Assembly (NCBI RefSeq): GCF_005877885.1
Contig: NZ_VCHY01000028.1
Span: 1-59,751 of the forward strand
Length of the DNA stretch: 59,751 bases
Source of the DNA: Labilibacter sediminis
Lineage (GTDB): Bacteria; Bacteroidota; Bacteroidia; Bacteroidales; Marinilabiliaceae
Reading direction: 5' to 3'
Within the stretch, counting starts at the first letter, position 1, and each line of letters begins with the position of its first letter. The notes beneath the pieces are model-generated. The model was not told the DNA's origin and ran no database searches. It saw only the letters and a program-made list of their open reading frames with translations. Both the position numbers and the translations under genes were made by a program. Positions 35,757 to 44,736 of this stretch are shown here, piece after piece.

Positions 35757-37610
35757 TTAATCGTTATCTTCCATCTCTTGTTTTAATTCTTTTTTCAATT
35801 GTTTCATTTCTTTCTTTAGTTGCTTCATTTCTTTTTTAAGCTGATCTTTTTCCGCATCCAGTATCTCTTTCTCTTTGGCGATTTCCAGATGGGCTTTTTT
35901 CATTTCAGCATTTACCATAGAGTCAATATTTAGGTTTTCAAGTTCTTCATCAGCCAGTTTTATAGCTACTTCTGCAGCTTCAAGCGAGTTTTCAACAAGA
36001 ACTTCAATATCTAAATTTTCAAGAACGTCAGCAGCAATTTCAAGCCCGGTTTGTGCAGAGTGTAAAGAAGCGTCTGATATGTCGATATTGATTTTTAGAC
36101 TATCGAGTTTCTCTTTGTTGGCTTCCATATGGTATTTTATAGCCTCTTGAGCTTCCTTTAGTTCAAGCTGAATATCGTATGAAAGCGAATCCATGTCAAT
36201 TTCATTAAAAGCAGCTGAAATTTCTATATCCGCCTCATTTAAAGCTTCATTGGCTTCTTGTAATGATTTTTCAATAACAACGTCAAAGTTGATTTCTTTC
36301 AGGGCAGAATTTATTTCCTCAATAATTTCTACCGATAAAGCGGCATTTTTTTCAGATAAAGCAATTTCCACTGCTTGTTCTATTTCTTTTGAAAGAGGTT
36401 CAATTTCCGCAACTTTTTCGATGTTTTTAGACACTTCCTGAACAATACTGTCGCGATCGACTTTTTTAAGTACTTTTATGGCAGGTGGAGGAGTTGGTGT
36501 ACCTACAGTTGTATTAGTTGTAGTTTTTCCTGTATTTTGAGTATAGTCGGTATTAAATTGGTTTCCCAGAGAAAATGAAACCAAAAATATGCTGCTTATT
36601 ATAATGAAAGCAGCAATAAGTCCTTCTGTTATATTTGTTTTCATAGCTCTTTGTTTTTGTATGCGTTTAATTCTTTCCAGTAAGCTTCCTTTTTTTCTTG
36701 CAAAAGCCATGGATAAATTCTCTTGCTGAAAGCTAAATATATGGGCTTGGGTAAGTGCTTTGGCATAAGTAACCTGGTCGCCGGTTAAGTTAATGGCAAT
36801 GTCATCGCAACTATGCTCTCTTTCAATTCTTATATGTTTAGAAATTGCCCAAACTGCCGGATGATAGAAAAATAATATTTCAATAATAGATTGAATGATA
36901 TTAAAGAGGTAATCGTGTCGTACAATGTGAGCCAGTTCATGGGCAATAATGGCCTCTATCTCTTTTTCAGATAAACCGGAAAATGCCTTTACGGGGAATA
37001 GGATGATTGGTTTTAAATAACCCAATGTTAGAGGAGTTGTGGTATGTGGCGATTTGTAGGCCTTTACTTTGTGTCTAATATTTAAGCGATCTGCAAAAGA
37101 GAGTAGCGTGTTCATCCACTTTTCCTCAAAAGGAAGTAGTTGAAGTCCTCTAAGTCGCCTGTTGTATGCCAGTCCACCTATTAAGCGCACACTAAACAAG
37201 CCAATACCTACCAGCCAAATCGATAAGAATATGGGAAAGTGTCTTTGAAACCAGGCACGCACTCTGACGTTACGAAAGTCTATGGCATTTACAACAGCAT
37301 TGTTAGAGGTTTCCGTTTGGTACGAGGCTGTTTTAAAATAGGATGGATTATTAAGTAAAGTTGTTTTTAAAGTTTGTTTTTCTACTGCATAACCATACGC
37401 CTTAATAAATGTTGAAGCTGACCAGCCCAATAAAACAATCAGTGCGGTAAATGAAATAAAGTATCTTACCTGAGCACTGTATTTATGCAATAGAGCCAGT
37501 AAAATTAGCAAGCTTAATAAAACCACAATACCTTGCCAAATAGCATGTACAATTGTCCAGCCAAGTGCTTCTGTTATTTCCGGAGAAAAAATACTTTGAA
37601 TCGTATTCAT
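35757..37610 (-). CDS. M56-family (BlaR1-type) membrane metallopeptidase with long coiled-coil tail
   Basis: This 617-residue protein has several N-terminal membrane helices and a BlaR1-type peptidase with the zinc motif IIAHELAHIVRHDY (HExxH) and REHSCDDIA. A further helix is near residue 330. BlaR1 homologues sense a signal and cleave the BlaI repressor. Residues from about 385 on form an unusually long, Glu/Lys-rich tail ending in MKQLKKEMKQLKKELKQ, which looks like coiled coil; it replaces the penicillin-sensor domain. It starts three bases after the BlaI gene, so one operon. Confidence 0.9.
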   Translation of the reverse strand: MNTIQSIFSPEITEALGWTIVHAIWQGIVVLLSLLILLALLHKYSAQVRYFISFTALIVLLGWSASTFIKAYGYAVEKQTLKTTLLNNPSYFKTASYQTETSNNAVVNAIDFRNVRVRAWFQRHFPIFLSIWLVGIGLFSVRLIGGLAYNRRLRGLQLLPFEEKWMNTLLSFADRLNIRHKVKAYKSPHTTTPLTLGYLKPIILFPVKAFSGLSEKEIEAIIAHELAHIVRHDYLFNIIQSIIEILFFYHPAVWAISKHIRIEREHSCDDIAINLTGDQVTYAKALTQAHIFSFQQENLSMAFARKKGSLLERIKRIQKQRAMKTNITEGLIAAFIIISSIFLVSFSLGNQFNTDYTQNTGKTTTNTTVGTPTPPPAIKVLKKVDRDSIVQEVSKNIEKVAEIEPLSKEIEQAVEIALSEKNAALSVEIIEEINSALKEINFDVVIEKSLQEANEALNEADIEISAAFNEIDMDSLSYDIQLELKEAQEAIKYHMEANKEKLDSLKINIDISDASLHSAQTGLEIAADVLENLDIEVLVENSLEAAEVAIKLADEELENLNIDSMVNAEMKKAHLEIAKEKEILDAEKDQLKKEMKQLKKEMKQLKKELKQEMEDND

Positions 37611-37613
37611 AAC

Positions 37614-37997
37614 TTATGATTTAGGGTTCTTTTCCATTCGTTCAATGATTTCTTTTATCTCATTCAGCTCTTCTTTTGTGGTGTTTTTATTACCCAAAAG
37701 TTGCATTACTAAAGAAGCTGCAGATCCTCCAAAGGTCGATTCTACGAAACGATCGAGTAACCTGCCGCGCGTTTCTTCTTTTTTATGATTGCTAAAATAA
37801 AGATGACTTTTTCCTTTTGGCGTTCTCTTTAGAAGACCTTTAGTAGTCATTTTTTGCATAATTTTTAGCGTAGTGGTATATCCAACAACTTTATTTTGGC
37901 ATACGATTTCGTGAATCTCTCTTACAGTAAGAGGTTCCTTATCCCATAGAATGTTTAAAATTTCTAATTCTGCTAATGTAGGTGACTTTGTTTCCAT
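37614..37997 (-). CDS. BlaI/MecI/CopY-family repressor
   Basis: This 127-residue winged-helix repressor begins METKSPTLAELEILNILW and has the typical LTVREIHEIV and TTLKIMQKMTTKGLLKR recognition region. It is cleaved by an M56 peptidase, here encoded three bases downstream. Two TACGAC-N4-GTCGTA operators lie on both sides of the -7 promoter element upstream. The transcription start implied by the promoter lies near 38018, so Met at 37997 is chosen over an in-frame ATG at 38027. Confidence 0.92.
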   Translation of the reverse strand: METKSPTLAELEILNILWDKEPLTVREIHEIVCQNKVVGYTTTLKIMQKMTTKGLLKRTPKGKSHLYFSNHKKEETRGRLLDRFVESTFGGSAASLVMQLLGNKNTTKEELNEIKEIIERMEKNPKS

Positions 37998-38008
37998 ATG
38001 ATCTTTAT

Positions 38009-38056
38009 TACGACTCTTGTCGTACAAAGATATACGACTTTTGTCGTAATAGCAAA
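38009..38056 (-). promoter_or_regulatory. blaI promoter with two BlaI operators
   Basis: TACGACTCTTGTCGTA (38009-38024) and TACGACTTTTGTCGTA (38033-38048) are 24 bases apart. On the minus strand TATCTTTG (38025-38032) is the -7 element between them and TTTG (38053-38056) the -33, spaced about 20. The layout is a textbook autorepressed BlaI promoter. Confidence 0.88.
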
Positions 38057-38267
38057 TTTTAGTTTAATAATTCCTTGTATGTGTTTGTGTATAAGGAAAC
38101 TGTTGTTTTTATATATGGGTGATAACAATATTAGACTGGCATTAGAGGTTGTTTTGTTCATAGTAAAGGTATTTTGAATTTTTTTTAAGAAAAAATCGTT
38201 TTCTCCGCAAACGGTTGAAATAAGGTAAAGTAGTCGTAAGTTGGTGAAGAGTAGGTGTGTAGCGGTT

Positions 38268-38296
38268 TTGAGGACGTTTTGTAATTACTATCTTTG
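38268..38296 (+). promoter_or_regulatory. promoter of the GH13 amylase gene
   Basis: TTTTG ending at 38270, 18-base spacer, TATCTTTG at 38289-38296. The translation start is therefore taken at 38325. Confidence 0.7.
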
Positions 38297-38324
38297 GTCA
38301 AATAGAACACAAAAAAATATACCT

Positions 38325-39986
38325 ATGATTAAAAAATTACTACCACTTGTGCTTGTTGTTTTATTAGCAGGATGTGTTAATAAAGAACAGACAAAATCAG
38401 TAGAAAAGGCTCCTTTTGTTTGGGAGAATGCCAATGTTTATTTCTTGTTAACCGATCGTTTTAATAATGGTGATATCTCCAATGATGTAAATTTTGAACG
38501 TACCAATGAAACAGGGGTGTTAAGAGGCTTTATGGGAGGAGATTTTAGAGGAATAATAGAAAAGATAAACGATGGTTACTTTTCTGATTTAGGGGTTAAT
38601 GCATTATGGTTTTCACCTATTGCCGAGCAAATTCATGGAGATGTAGATGAAGGAACCGGTAATACTTATGGTTATCATGGATATTGGGCAAAAGACTGGA
38701 CCAGTATTGATCCAAACTGGGGTACTGAAGAAGAGTTTGCAGAACTTGTTGATGCAGCTCACAAAAAAGGTATTAGGGTGATTATGGATGTGGTGATAAA
38801 CCATACAGGCCCTGTAACAGATAAAGATCCTGTATACGGAAATGATTGGGTACGTACATCGCCTAAATGTATGTATGATACATATGAGTCAACGGTTACC
38901 TGTACCTTAGTAGAGAATTTGCCTGACGTTAAAACGGAAAGTAATAACGAAGTAGCTTTACCTGAGGTGTTAATTGAAAAGTGGCAAAATGAAGGGCGCT
39001 TAGAGCAGGAAATGGAATCTTTAAATGCTTTTTTTGCAGAAACAGGCTATCCCAAAGCACCCCGATTCTATATCATGAAATGGTTAACTGATTTTGTTAG
39101 AAAGTATGGAATTGATGGTTATAGAATAGACACAGCTAAGCATACCGAAGAATCTATTTGGGGAGAATTGTACAAGGAAGCCGTAAAAGCTTTTGCAGAA
39201 TGGAAAATGGCTAATCCCGAAAAGGTGATGGATGACAATGAGTTTTATACCGTAGGAGAGGTTTATAATTACGGTGTTTCTTCGGGTAGATCTTTTGATA
39301 ATGGAGGAGTTGATGTTGATTATTATGCACACGGTATGGATGCTTTAATCAATTTTGAACTAAAAGTGGATGCTACTAAAGATTACGAATTTATTTTTTC
39401 AAAGTATTCAGATATTTTGCAGTCGGAGCTTAAAGGCAAGACTATAGTGAATTACCTGACTTCGCATGATGATGGACAGCCATTTGATAAAGAAAGAAAG
39501 ATGGCGTATAAAGCAGCTAATTCGCTTTTGCTTTGTCCAGGAGCTTCTCAGATTTATTATGGTGATGAAATAAATCGGAATTTAGTGGTTGATGGTACTG
39601 TTGGAGATGCAACTTTACGTTCGTTTATGAATTGGGAAGATGTGGAGACAAATAAAATTGTTAATGGTGTTGGTTCTTTGGAACTTTTACAACACTACCA
39701 AAAATTAGGACAGTTCCGTCAGCATAATCCATCAGTTGGAGCAGGTGTGCATACGCAAATATCTGCAGAACCATATGTGTTCAAACGAGAGTGGAGTAAA
39801 GGGGATTATAGTAATAAAGTGGTTGTTGGCCTTGATTTACCCAAAGGAGAAAAAACAATTTCTGTAGGAGATGTATTTAAAGATGGTACAGAGCTAAAAG
39901 ATTATTACTCAGGAATAACTGTAAAAGTTAAAAAGGGATCTGTTGTTATTGATTCGGAATTTGACATTGTTTTGCTATCCTTGTAA
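38325..39986 (+). CDS. GH13 alpha-amylase family lipoprotein
   Basis: This 553-residue protein has a lipoprotein signal (lipobox LAGC) and one GH13 TIM barrel. Conserved regions are MDVVINHTG (region I), GIDGYRIDTAKH with the nucleophile Asp (II), VGEVYNYG with the acid Glu (III) and LTSHDDGQP with the third Asp (IV). An all-beta C-terminal domain follows. It should hydrolyse starch, glycogen or maltodextrins in the periplasm or at the cell surface. No SusC/D pair lies beside it. The start follows the promoter; a longer frame from 38241 would begin before it. Confidence 0.92.
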   Translation: MIKKLLPLVLVVLLAGCVNKEQTKSVEKAPFVWENANVYFLLTDRFNNGDISNDVNFERTNETGVLRGFMGGDFRGIIEKINDGYFSDLGVNALWFSPIAEQIHGDVDEGTGNTYGYHGYWAKDWTSIDPNWGTEEEFAELVDAAHKKGIRVIMDVVINHTGPVTDKDPVYGNDWVRTSPKCMYDTYESTVTCTLVENLPDVKTESNNEVALPEVLIEKWQNEGRLEQEMESLNAFFAETGYPKAPRFYIMKWLTDFVRKYGIDGYRIDTAKHTEESIWGELYKEAVKAFAEWKMANPEKVMDDNEFYTVGEVYNYGVSSGRSFDNGGVDVDYYAHGMDALINFELKVDATKDYEFIFSKYSDILQSELKGKTIVNYLTSHDDGQPFDKERKMAYKAANSLLLCPGASQIYYGDEINRNLVVDGTVGDATLRSFMNWEDVETNKIVNGVGSLELLQHYQKLGQFRQHNPSVGAGVHTQISAEPYVFKREWSKGDYSNKVVVGLDLPKGEKTISVGDVFKDGTELKDYYSGITVKVKKGSVVIDSEFDIVLLSL

Positions 39987-40008
39987 ATATTAAAATATTA
40001 AGTCATAA

Positions 40009-40042
40009 AAAAAGGGTATCCGATGATTTGGATACCCTTTGT
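40009..40042. terminator. bidirectional terminator between amylase and OMP genes
   Basis: AAAGGGTATCC (40011-40021) and GGATACCCTTT (40030-40040), loop GATGATTT, with A-run before and T's after. Confidence 0.85.
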
Positions 40043-40060
40043 GTTTTATATGAAAGTGGA

Positions 40061-40648
40061 TTATTTTTTTCCACCACCAATTTCAAATCCTAATTTTATT
40101 GACAGATAGTTTTTATTGTCAAAATCCTCAAATCCAGTATCTACTCCTGTGATAACGTTGTACTCAAGAGCAGCTCTAAAGTGTCCCATAAGTAAACCAA
40201 CTCTTGGAGCAAAACCAAATTTTGAACCAAAATCGAATGATTCTTCTACCGCAAAGTCTTCAGCAAAAGGATCAACTTCAACATCAAAATCAACAGATCC
40301 TAAAGAGTAGATACCAACACCTAAACCAGCGAAAGGACGAACTTTGTTCTCAGTGAAATAATAGTCTCCAGTTAATTGGTAGCTTCCAATGGCAGAAATA
40401 CTTACATTGTCAAAGTCGCTAGAAGCTCCCATGACTGCCCATTCCATTTTTAAACCAACGGCAATGTTATTGGTTACATTGTATTTAGGTTCTAAGTAAA
40501 AACCGGCACCAGCTCCGGCAGCTTCACCTGCAGGAATTGCATATAATCCACCAACATCAACTTTAAATGCTTTGTAATCGCTGCTTTGCGCGAATGAGTT
40601 AGACATAGTAGCAAGAGCTACAACTAGGATCAATAAAATTTTTTTCAT
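40061..40648 (-). CDS. small outer-membrane beta-barrel protein
   Basis: This 195-residue protein starts with a signal peptide (KKILLILVVALATMSNSFAQ) and continues in short alternating strands with many aromatic/glycine turns (GLKMEWAVMGASS, FAPRVGLLMGHFRAALEYN). It ends near a terminal strand (SIKLGFEIGGGKK). It resembles OmpW/OprF-like eight-stranded outer-membrane proteins of Bacteroidota ('outer membrane beta-barrel protein'). Function unknown. About 100 bases upstream lies CTAAATCGGTTTA, identical to the LacI-type half-operator near 26 kb. Confidence 0.8.
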   Translation of the reverse strand: MKKILLILVVALATMSNSFAQSSDYKAFKVDVGGLYAIPAGEAAGAGAGFYLEPKYNVTNNIAVGLKMEWAVMGASSDFDNVSISAIGSYQLTGDYYFTENKVRPFAGLGVGIYSLGSVDFDVEVDPFAEDFAVEESFDFGSKFGFAPRVGLLMGHFRAALEYNVITGVDTGFEDFDNKNYLSIKLGFEIGGGKK

Positions 40649-40745
40649 AATCAATTTGTTAAATTTTAATTAAATAATAATTAGTTATAATAATAAAATT
40701 ATTAAGCAAACAGTATTTGTTTCTGTTTTGCCAATACATTTTTTT

Positions 40746-40767
40746 CTAAATCGGTTTATAGCCGATT
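40746..40767. promoter_or_regulatory. possible LacI-type operator before the OMP gene
   Basis: CTAAATCGGTTTA (40746-40758) is identical to 26001-26013 in the LacI-gene operator, and AATCGG/CCGATT forms an inverted repeat to 40767. It lies about 98-120 bases upstream of the OMP start on the minus strand. Confidence 0.45.
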
Positions 40768-40920
40768 ATGAAGGAAAGTACGCTGGTTTAACAGAATGGT
40801 TACGAATGATGTTAAAATATTATTTTATTTTAAATAGTTAAGAGAAGATTATGTTGGTGTGTTAATTGTAATTATTTGTTTTATAAGTGATTTTAGAGTT
40901 TTAAAATAAACGATAAATTG

Positions 40921-40955
40921 TTTAAAAAAATCAGCCATTAGCTGATTTTTTTAAA
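40921..40955. terminator. terminator of the superoxide dismutase gene
   Basis: A 15-bp stem (40921-40935 with 40941-40955; core AATCAGC/GCTGATT) with loop CATTA and T-runs on both strands. The remaining part of the 40649-40976 gap holds the possible operator above and nothing else seen. Confidence 0.8.
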
Positions 40956-40976
40956 CTTTAAAGCGTGTAAAAGTAA

Positions 40977-41696
40977 TTATTGATTATTTAAAGCTACCTC
41001 ATATCTTTGATTTACCTCTTTCCAATTAATAATATTCCAAAATGAATCAATGTATTCAGTTCTTTTATTTTGGTATTTTAGATAATAGGCATGTTCCCAT
41101 ACGTCAAACGCAATTAACGGAATTCCTTGTATATCTTCACCCGGCATTAAAGGATTGTTTTGATTGGCTGTATTTCCAACAGATAAGTTGCCATTGCGTG
41201 AAATAACAAGCCATGCCCAACCACTGCCAAATTGTGTTTTCGCTTCATGGTTGAATGCAGCTTTAAAGTCATTTAAAGAACCAAAAGTGTCCGTTATTGC
41301 ATTAAGCAATTTAGTGCCCGGTTCTCCACCATCAGGGCTTAAATTTTTCCAGAAAAGCGAATGATTGTAATAACCACCACCATTGTTTCTCACTCCTTCG
41401 TCATATTTATCAATATTTTTAAAGATATCTTCTATGGGCATGTTCTCAAGTGCTGAACCTTTAATGGCAGCCATAAACTTTTTATAGTATCCTTTATGGT
41501 GTTTGCTATAATGAAGTTCCATAGTTTCTGCATCAATATAAGGTTCCAAAGCTGAAAACGCATAAGGTAGTTCATCAAACAAATGTCCTTTAAAAACTTG
41601 CGTAGAGTTTTTGGTTTTGCAGTTGGTAAGTCCCGGTGCAACAAAGGCGGACAGCATTGATACCCCGGCTATAGTTATAAATTTTCGTCGTTCCAT
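40977..41696 (-). CDS. exported Fe/Mn superoxide dismutase
   Basis: This 239-residue protein is an iron/manganese superoxide dismutase with metal ligands His (ELHYSKHHKGY), His (YNHSLFW), and Asp and His (FDVWEHAYYLKY). Unusually it carries an N-terminal export signal: MERRKFITIAGVSML has a twin arginine followed by a hydrophobic stretch, and a Cys lies at about residue 25. So it probably leaves the cytoplasm by the Tat route with its metal already bound, and guards the periplasm from superoxide. Start Met 41696 is chosen over one three codons earlier because it begins the Tat signal. Confidence 0.9.
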   Translation of the reverse strand: MERRKFITIAGVSMLSAFVAPGLTNCKTKNSTQVFKGHLFDELPYAFSALEPYIDAETMELHYSKHHKGYYKKFMAAIKGSALENMPIEDIFKNIDKYDEGVRNNGGGYYNHSLFWKNLSPDGGEPGTKLLNAITDTFGSLNDFKAAFNHEAKTQFGSGWAWLVISRNGNLSVGNTANQNNPLMPGEDIQGIPLIAFDVWEHAYYLKYQNKRTEYIDSFWNIINWKEVNQRYEVALNNQ

Positions 41697-41838
41697 AAAT
41701 TTCAATTTAACAATACGAAAACGGATTGCATTGAAAATAGTTCATTTCAATGGCGGCTTAATTATTGATTATAGCCGCTATTCTTTACATTAAAAGATGT
41801 TATTAAATCTTTATACCTAGTATCTTAGGGCATCAATT

Positions 41839-42030
41839 AAACCCGGATTATGTATTAGAACTTCGTCATTAACATTGAATGCACAACCTGCCAGCCGGCA
41901 GGCTGGTAAAGCAAGGCTTTACTGAAACGAGGCATAGCATCGCTCTGGTGAGTTGAAGTGAAGCAACAAAGTGTCTTGTTTTGAAGTGATTTCAATGTGT
42001 AATAGATTTTCTAATGCATATTTCGGGTTA
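41839..42030. repeat. interspersed element with inverted ends, copy B
   Basis: It starts AACCCGGATTATGTATTAG and ends near TTCTAATGCATATTTCGGGTT. Closest to copy D. It differs by an insert around 41890-41915 that includes CCTGCCAGCCGGCAGG. It ends 20 bases before the PD40 gene. Confidence 0.8.
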
Positions 42031-42049
42031 AAACCTATTGAACTGTCTG

Positions 42050-43612
42050 ATGAAAAAGATTTTATTAATCATATTTGTATGTTGTACTTGTTTCATGGTG
42101 GATTGTTTGGCACAAGGAAGTCGCAAAACAGGGGATGATTATTATAAGGTGGGAACATATGACAGAGCTATAAAAAGTTTTAAGCGAGAGTTGAAAAAGA
42201 AACCTGAAGATTTAAAACTTCATGAAAAAATTGCAATCTCTTATCTTAATTCAAATATAGATAGATCACTGGCTATTCCTCATATAGAAAAAATATTGGA
42301 AAAAGAGCTCAGCTTAGAGTGGGTATTAAATTATGGAATAGCTTTGTTTTATGGAATGCATTTGGAGGAAGCCTTAAATGAGTTTGAGTGGGTGATGAAT
42401 AACAGTTCTGAACAGGATTATGAATATGGAATTGCTAAAGAATATATAAATTGGATTGCCAATGCCAGGCTTTATATAAAGGAACCGTTGAATGTTGAAT
42501 TTATTAACCTGGGATCACATATCAATACCAATAAAAGTGAGTTGAATCCTTTTATTTCTGTTTCAGAGGAAATGCTGGTTTATTCCAGCAATAAACGTTA
42601 TCATTCAAATCCGGGTATAAATTATCACAATGTCTGTGTAAGTATCCGTGATGGACAAAAATGGAATAAAGGAAAAACAATAGGGAGCTATATTAATACA
42701 GGTTACGACGAAATGGTGGCAGGTTTGTCGCCGGATGGTAGTTCATTATTTGTATTTCACAATAGAGAAGGAGATGAACAAGTGGCATACACCGAGTATA
42801 AAGGGAATTATCGTTTTTCAATCCTGCAAAATTATGGCAATTCCATTAATCGAAAAGGTGGCGAATATGGTGTGTGGTTATCTCAATCAAAGGATACCAT
42901 AATTTACGCTGCTGAAAATATTAAAGGTGATACAGATATCTTTTACTCTTTAAAATTACCAAATGGAGAGTATGGTGAATCACGTATGTTGAAAGGAAAT
43001 ATTAATTCCGATAAAGAAGAGAATTTCCCGGTTTTAACAAACGGAGGAAAGCGCTTGTATTTTTCATCTAACAATAGTCAGTCCATGGGGGGGTATGATT
43101 TGTTTTATTCCGATTGGGATGAAGAAAACAAAGAATGGAGTGTACCTGTAAATATGGGTTATCCAATTAATGATACATATGACAATTATACGATCAGTTT
43201 AACAGATGATTTGCGATATGGTTATGTTTCGGCAGTGCGACCGGAAGGTTTTGGTGAACGGGATATATACAAGGTGATATTTAAAAAGGAAGATCCGTCG
43301 CACCTTATTTTTAAATGTCATGTATTTTTTGATTCGGATACCGGACTGGTAAAACCTGCTTATGTGATAAATGCCACTCTAAAAGATGTGGAAAGTCAGA
43401 AGGTTATAGGAGAGTATAAATCTAATTTAGATTCTGCTAATTTTGTGATGGCTTTGCAACCCGGGAAATATATACTTCAGCTATTTAACCAAAATACTCT
43501 CTTATATAATGATTCTGTAAAGGTTGAGGAAATGTTATACAATCATTTCCCAAAACCATTAGAATTGGTGATTCCAATGAAAAGGCCAGGGTTGGATATT
43601 AAAAAGAAGTGA
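42050..43612 (+). CDS. TPR/PD40 beta-propeller protein, exported
   Basis: This 520-residue protein has a signal peptide ending in CLAQ, then TPR-like helices (about 25-125: YYKVGTYDRAIKSFKREL). Next come PD40/WD40-like propeller repeats (MVAGLSPDGSSLFVFH, ENFPVLTNGGKRLYFSS, GYDLFYSDW) and a C-terminal beta domain. Similar Bacteroidota proteins often also carry an OmpA domain; here it is absent, so peptidoglycan anchoring is not predicted. Related proteins occur in PorE-like type IX secretion parts, but the missing OmpA domain makes that uncertain. Start is the second Met (42050). Confidence 0.82.
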   Translation: MKKILLIIFVCCTCFMVDCLAQGSRKTGDDYYKVGTYDRAIKSFKRELKKKPEDLKLHEKIAISYLNSNIDRSLAIPHIEKILEKELSLEWVLNYGIALFYGMHLEEALNEFEWVMNNSSEQDYEYGIAKEYINWIANARLYIKEPLNVEFINLGSHINTNKSELNPFISVSEEMLVYSSNKRYHSNPGINYHNVCVSIRDGQKWNKGKTIGSYINTGYDEMVAGLSPDGSSLFVFHNREGDEQVAYTEYKGNYRFSILQNYGNSINRKGGEYGVWLSQSKDTIIYAAENIKGDTDIFYSLKLPNGEYGESRMLKGNINSDKEENFPVLTNGGKRLYFSSNNSQSMGGYDLFYSDWDEENKEWSVPVNMGYPINDTYDNYTISLTDDLRYGYVSAVRPEGFGERDIYKVIFKKEDPSHLIFKCHVFFDSDTGLVKPAYVINATLKDVESQKVIGEYKSNLDSANFVMALQPGKYILQLFNQNTLLYNDSVKVEEMLYNHFPKPLELVIPMKRPGLDIKKK

Positions 43613-43825
43613 TAGTAATTATTTGCTTTTAATTTGGTTGATTAAAACTTTCTGTGGGGCCTTTTTTTAGCAAAAAACGTTATGTTTGTGATTCCTCTCA
43701 AAAATGAGATTGAAATCAAGGGAATAGCCTTTGGTTTGAGGATAAAGTATTAATAAAAGAATGATGATTTTGTGGAATACTGGCAAAAAGTCTTATGGAT
43801 TCCACTTTCAAATAACAGTTTACTC

Positions 43826-44593
43826 ATGAAACTTAAATTAAAGAACCCAATAGTTTTTTTCGATTTAGAAACCACAGGAATTAATGTATCGGCAGATAGA
43901 ATTGTTGAGCTTGCCGCCATTAAAATAAACCTTGATGGTTCTGAAGAAACTTTAAAGTATCGAATCAATCCGGAAATGCATATACCTAAAAAAACTTCTG
44001 AAATTCATGGGATATATGATGAGGATGTAAAGGATTCGCCTACTTTTAAAGAAGTGGCAAAAAAACTGGCTAAGTTTATTGAAGGATGTGATTTAGGTGG
44101 ATATAATTCAAATAAGTTTGATATTCCTTTACTGGCAGAAGAATTTATTAGGGCAGGAGTGGATATTGATATGAAAAAAAGAAAGTTTGTGGATGTACAA
44201 ACTATTTTTCATAAAAAGGAAAAAAGAACTTTAGAGGCTGCCTATAAATTTTACTGCGATAAAGAATTAGAGGATGCTCATAGTGCTGAAGCTGATACTC
44301 GTGCAACATATGAGGTTCTATTGGGGCAATTAGAGAAGTATCCTGACCTGAAAAATGACATCGATTATCTTGCTGAATTTTCATCTTACAATAAGCATGC
44401 TGATTTTGCAGGTCGTTTAGTTTATGATGAAGATGGCGATGAGTGTATTAATTTTGGTAAATATAAGGGACGTAAGGTAAAAGATATTCTGGATAGTGAT
44501 CCTGGATATTATGGTTGGATTATGCAGGGAGACTTTCCATTATACACAAAAAAGGTTTTTACGAATATTAAGCTACGTAACTTTAATCGTTAA
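43826..44593 (+). CDS. DEDDh 3'-5' exonuclease with ExoX-like C-terminus
   Basis: This 255-residue protein has a DnaQ-type exonuclease domain (about 5-180) with FFDLETTG (Exo I, Asp and Glu), YNSNKFDIPLLAEE (Exo II) and HSAEADTRATYEVL (Exo III, His and Asp). The C-terminal 60 residues (FGKYKGRKVKDILDSDPGYY) match the small domain found in ExoX-type proteins. It should degrade DNA or RNA ends 3' to 5' in repair or processing. Start Met 43826 is chosen because the exonuclease domain begins just after it; the preceding 18 codons do not fit. Confidence 0.88.
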   Translation: MKLKLKNPIVFFDLETTGINVSADRIVELAAIKINLDGSEETLKYRINPEMHIPKKTSEIHGIYDEDVKDSPTFKEVAKKLAKFIEGCDLGGYNSNKFDIPLLAEEFIRAGVDIDMKKRKFVDVQTIFHKKEKRTLEAAYKFYCDKELEDAHSAEADTRATYEVLLGQLEKYPDLKNDIDYLAEFSSYNKHADFAGRLVYDEDGDECINFGKYKGRKVKDILDSDPGYYGWIMQGDFPLYTKKVFTNIKLRNFNR

Positions 44594-44646
44594 AACATTG
44601 TTAGCCTTCGATTTTATCATTAAAGAAATGTAGCCATGAAACAAGA

Positions 44647-44697
44647 ATGATGTAAAATAATTATTAAACACACACGACAATGATTATTTTACATCAT
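44647..44697. repeat. perfect 15-bp inverted repeat with 21-base spacer
   Basis: ATGATGTAAAATAAT (44647-44661) and ATTATTTTACATCAT (44683-44697), 40 bases before the FAH-family gene. Could be an operator or RNA hairpin. Confidence 0.6.
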
Positions 44698-44736
44698 GCG
44701 GTTCCATCTGACAATTGAAAATTAAATTATAAACAG

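Noticed and set aside
38241-38324. N-terminal extension of the amylase frame
   Set aside because: It begins upstream of the -33/-7 promoter and precedes a good lipoprotein signal at 38325.
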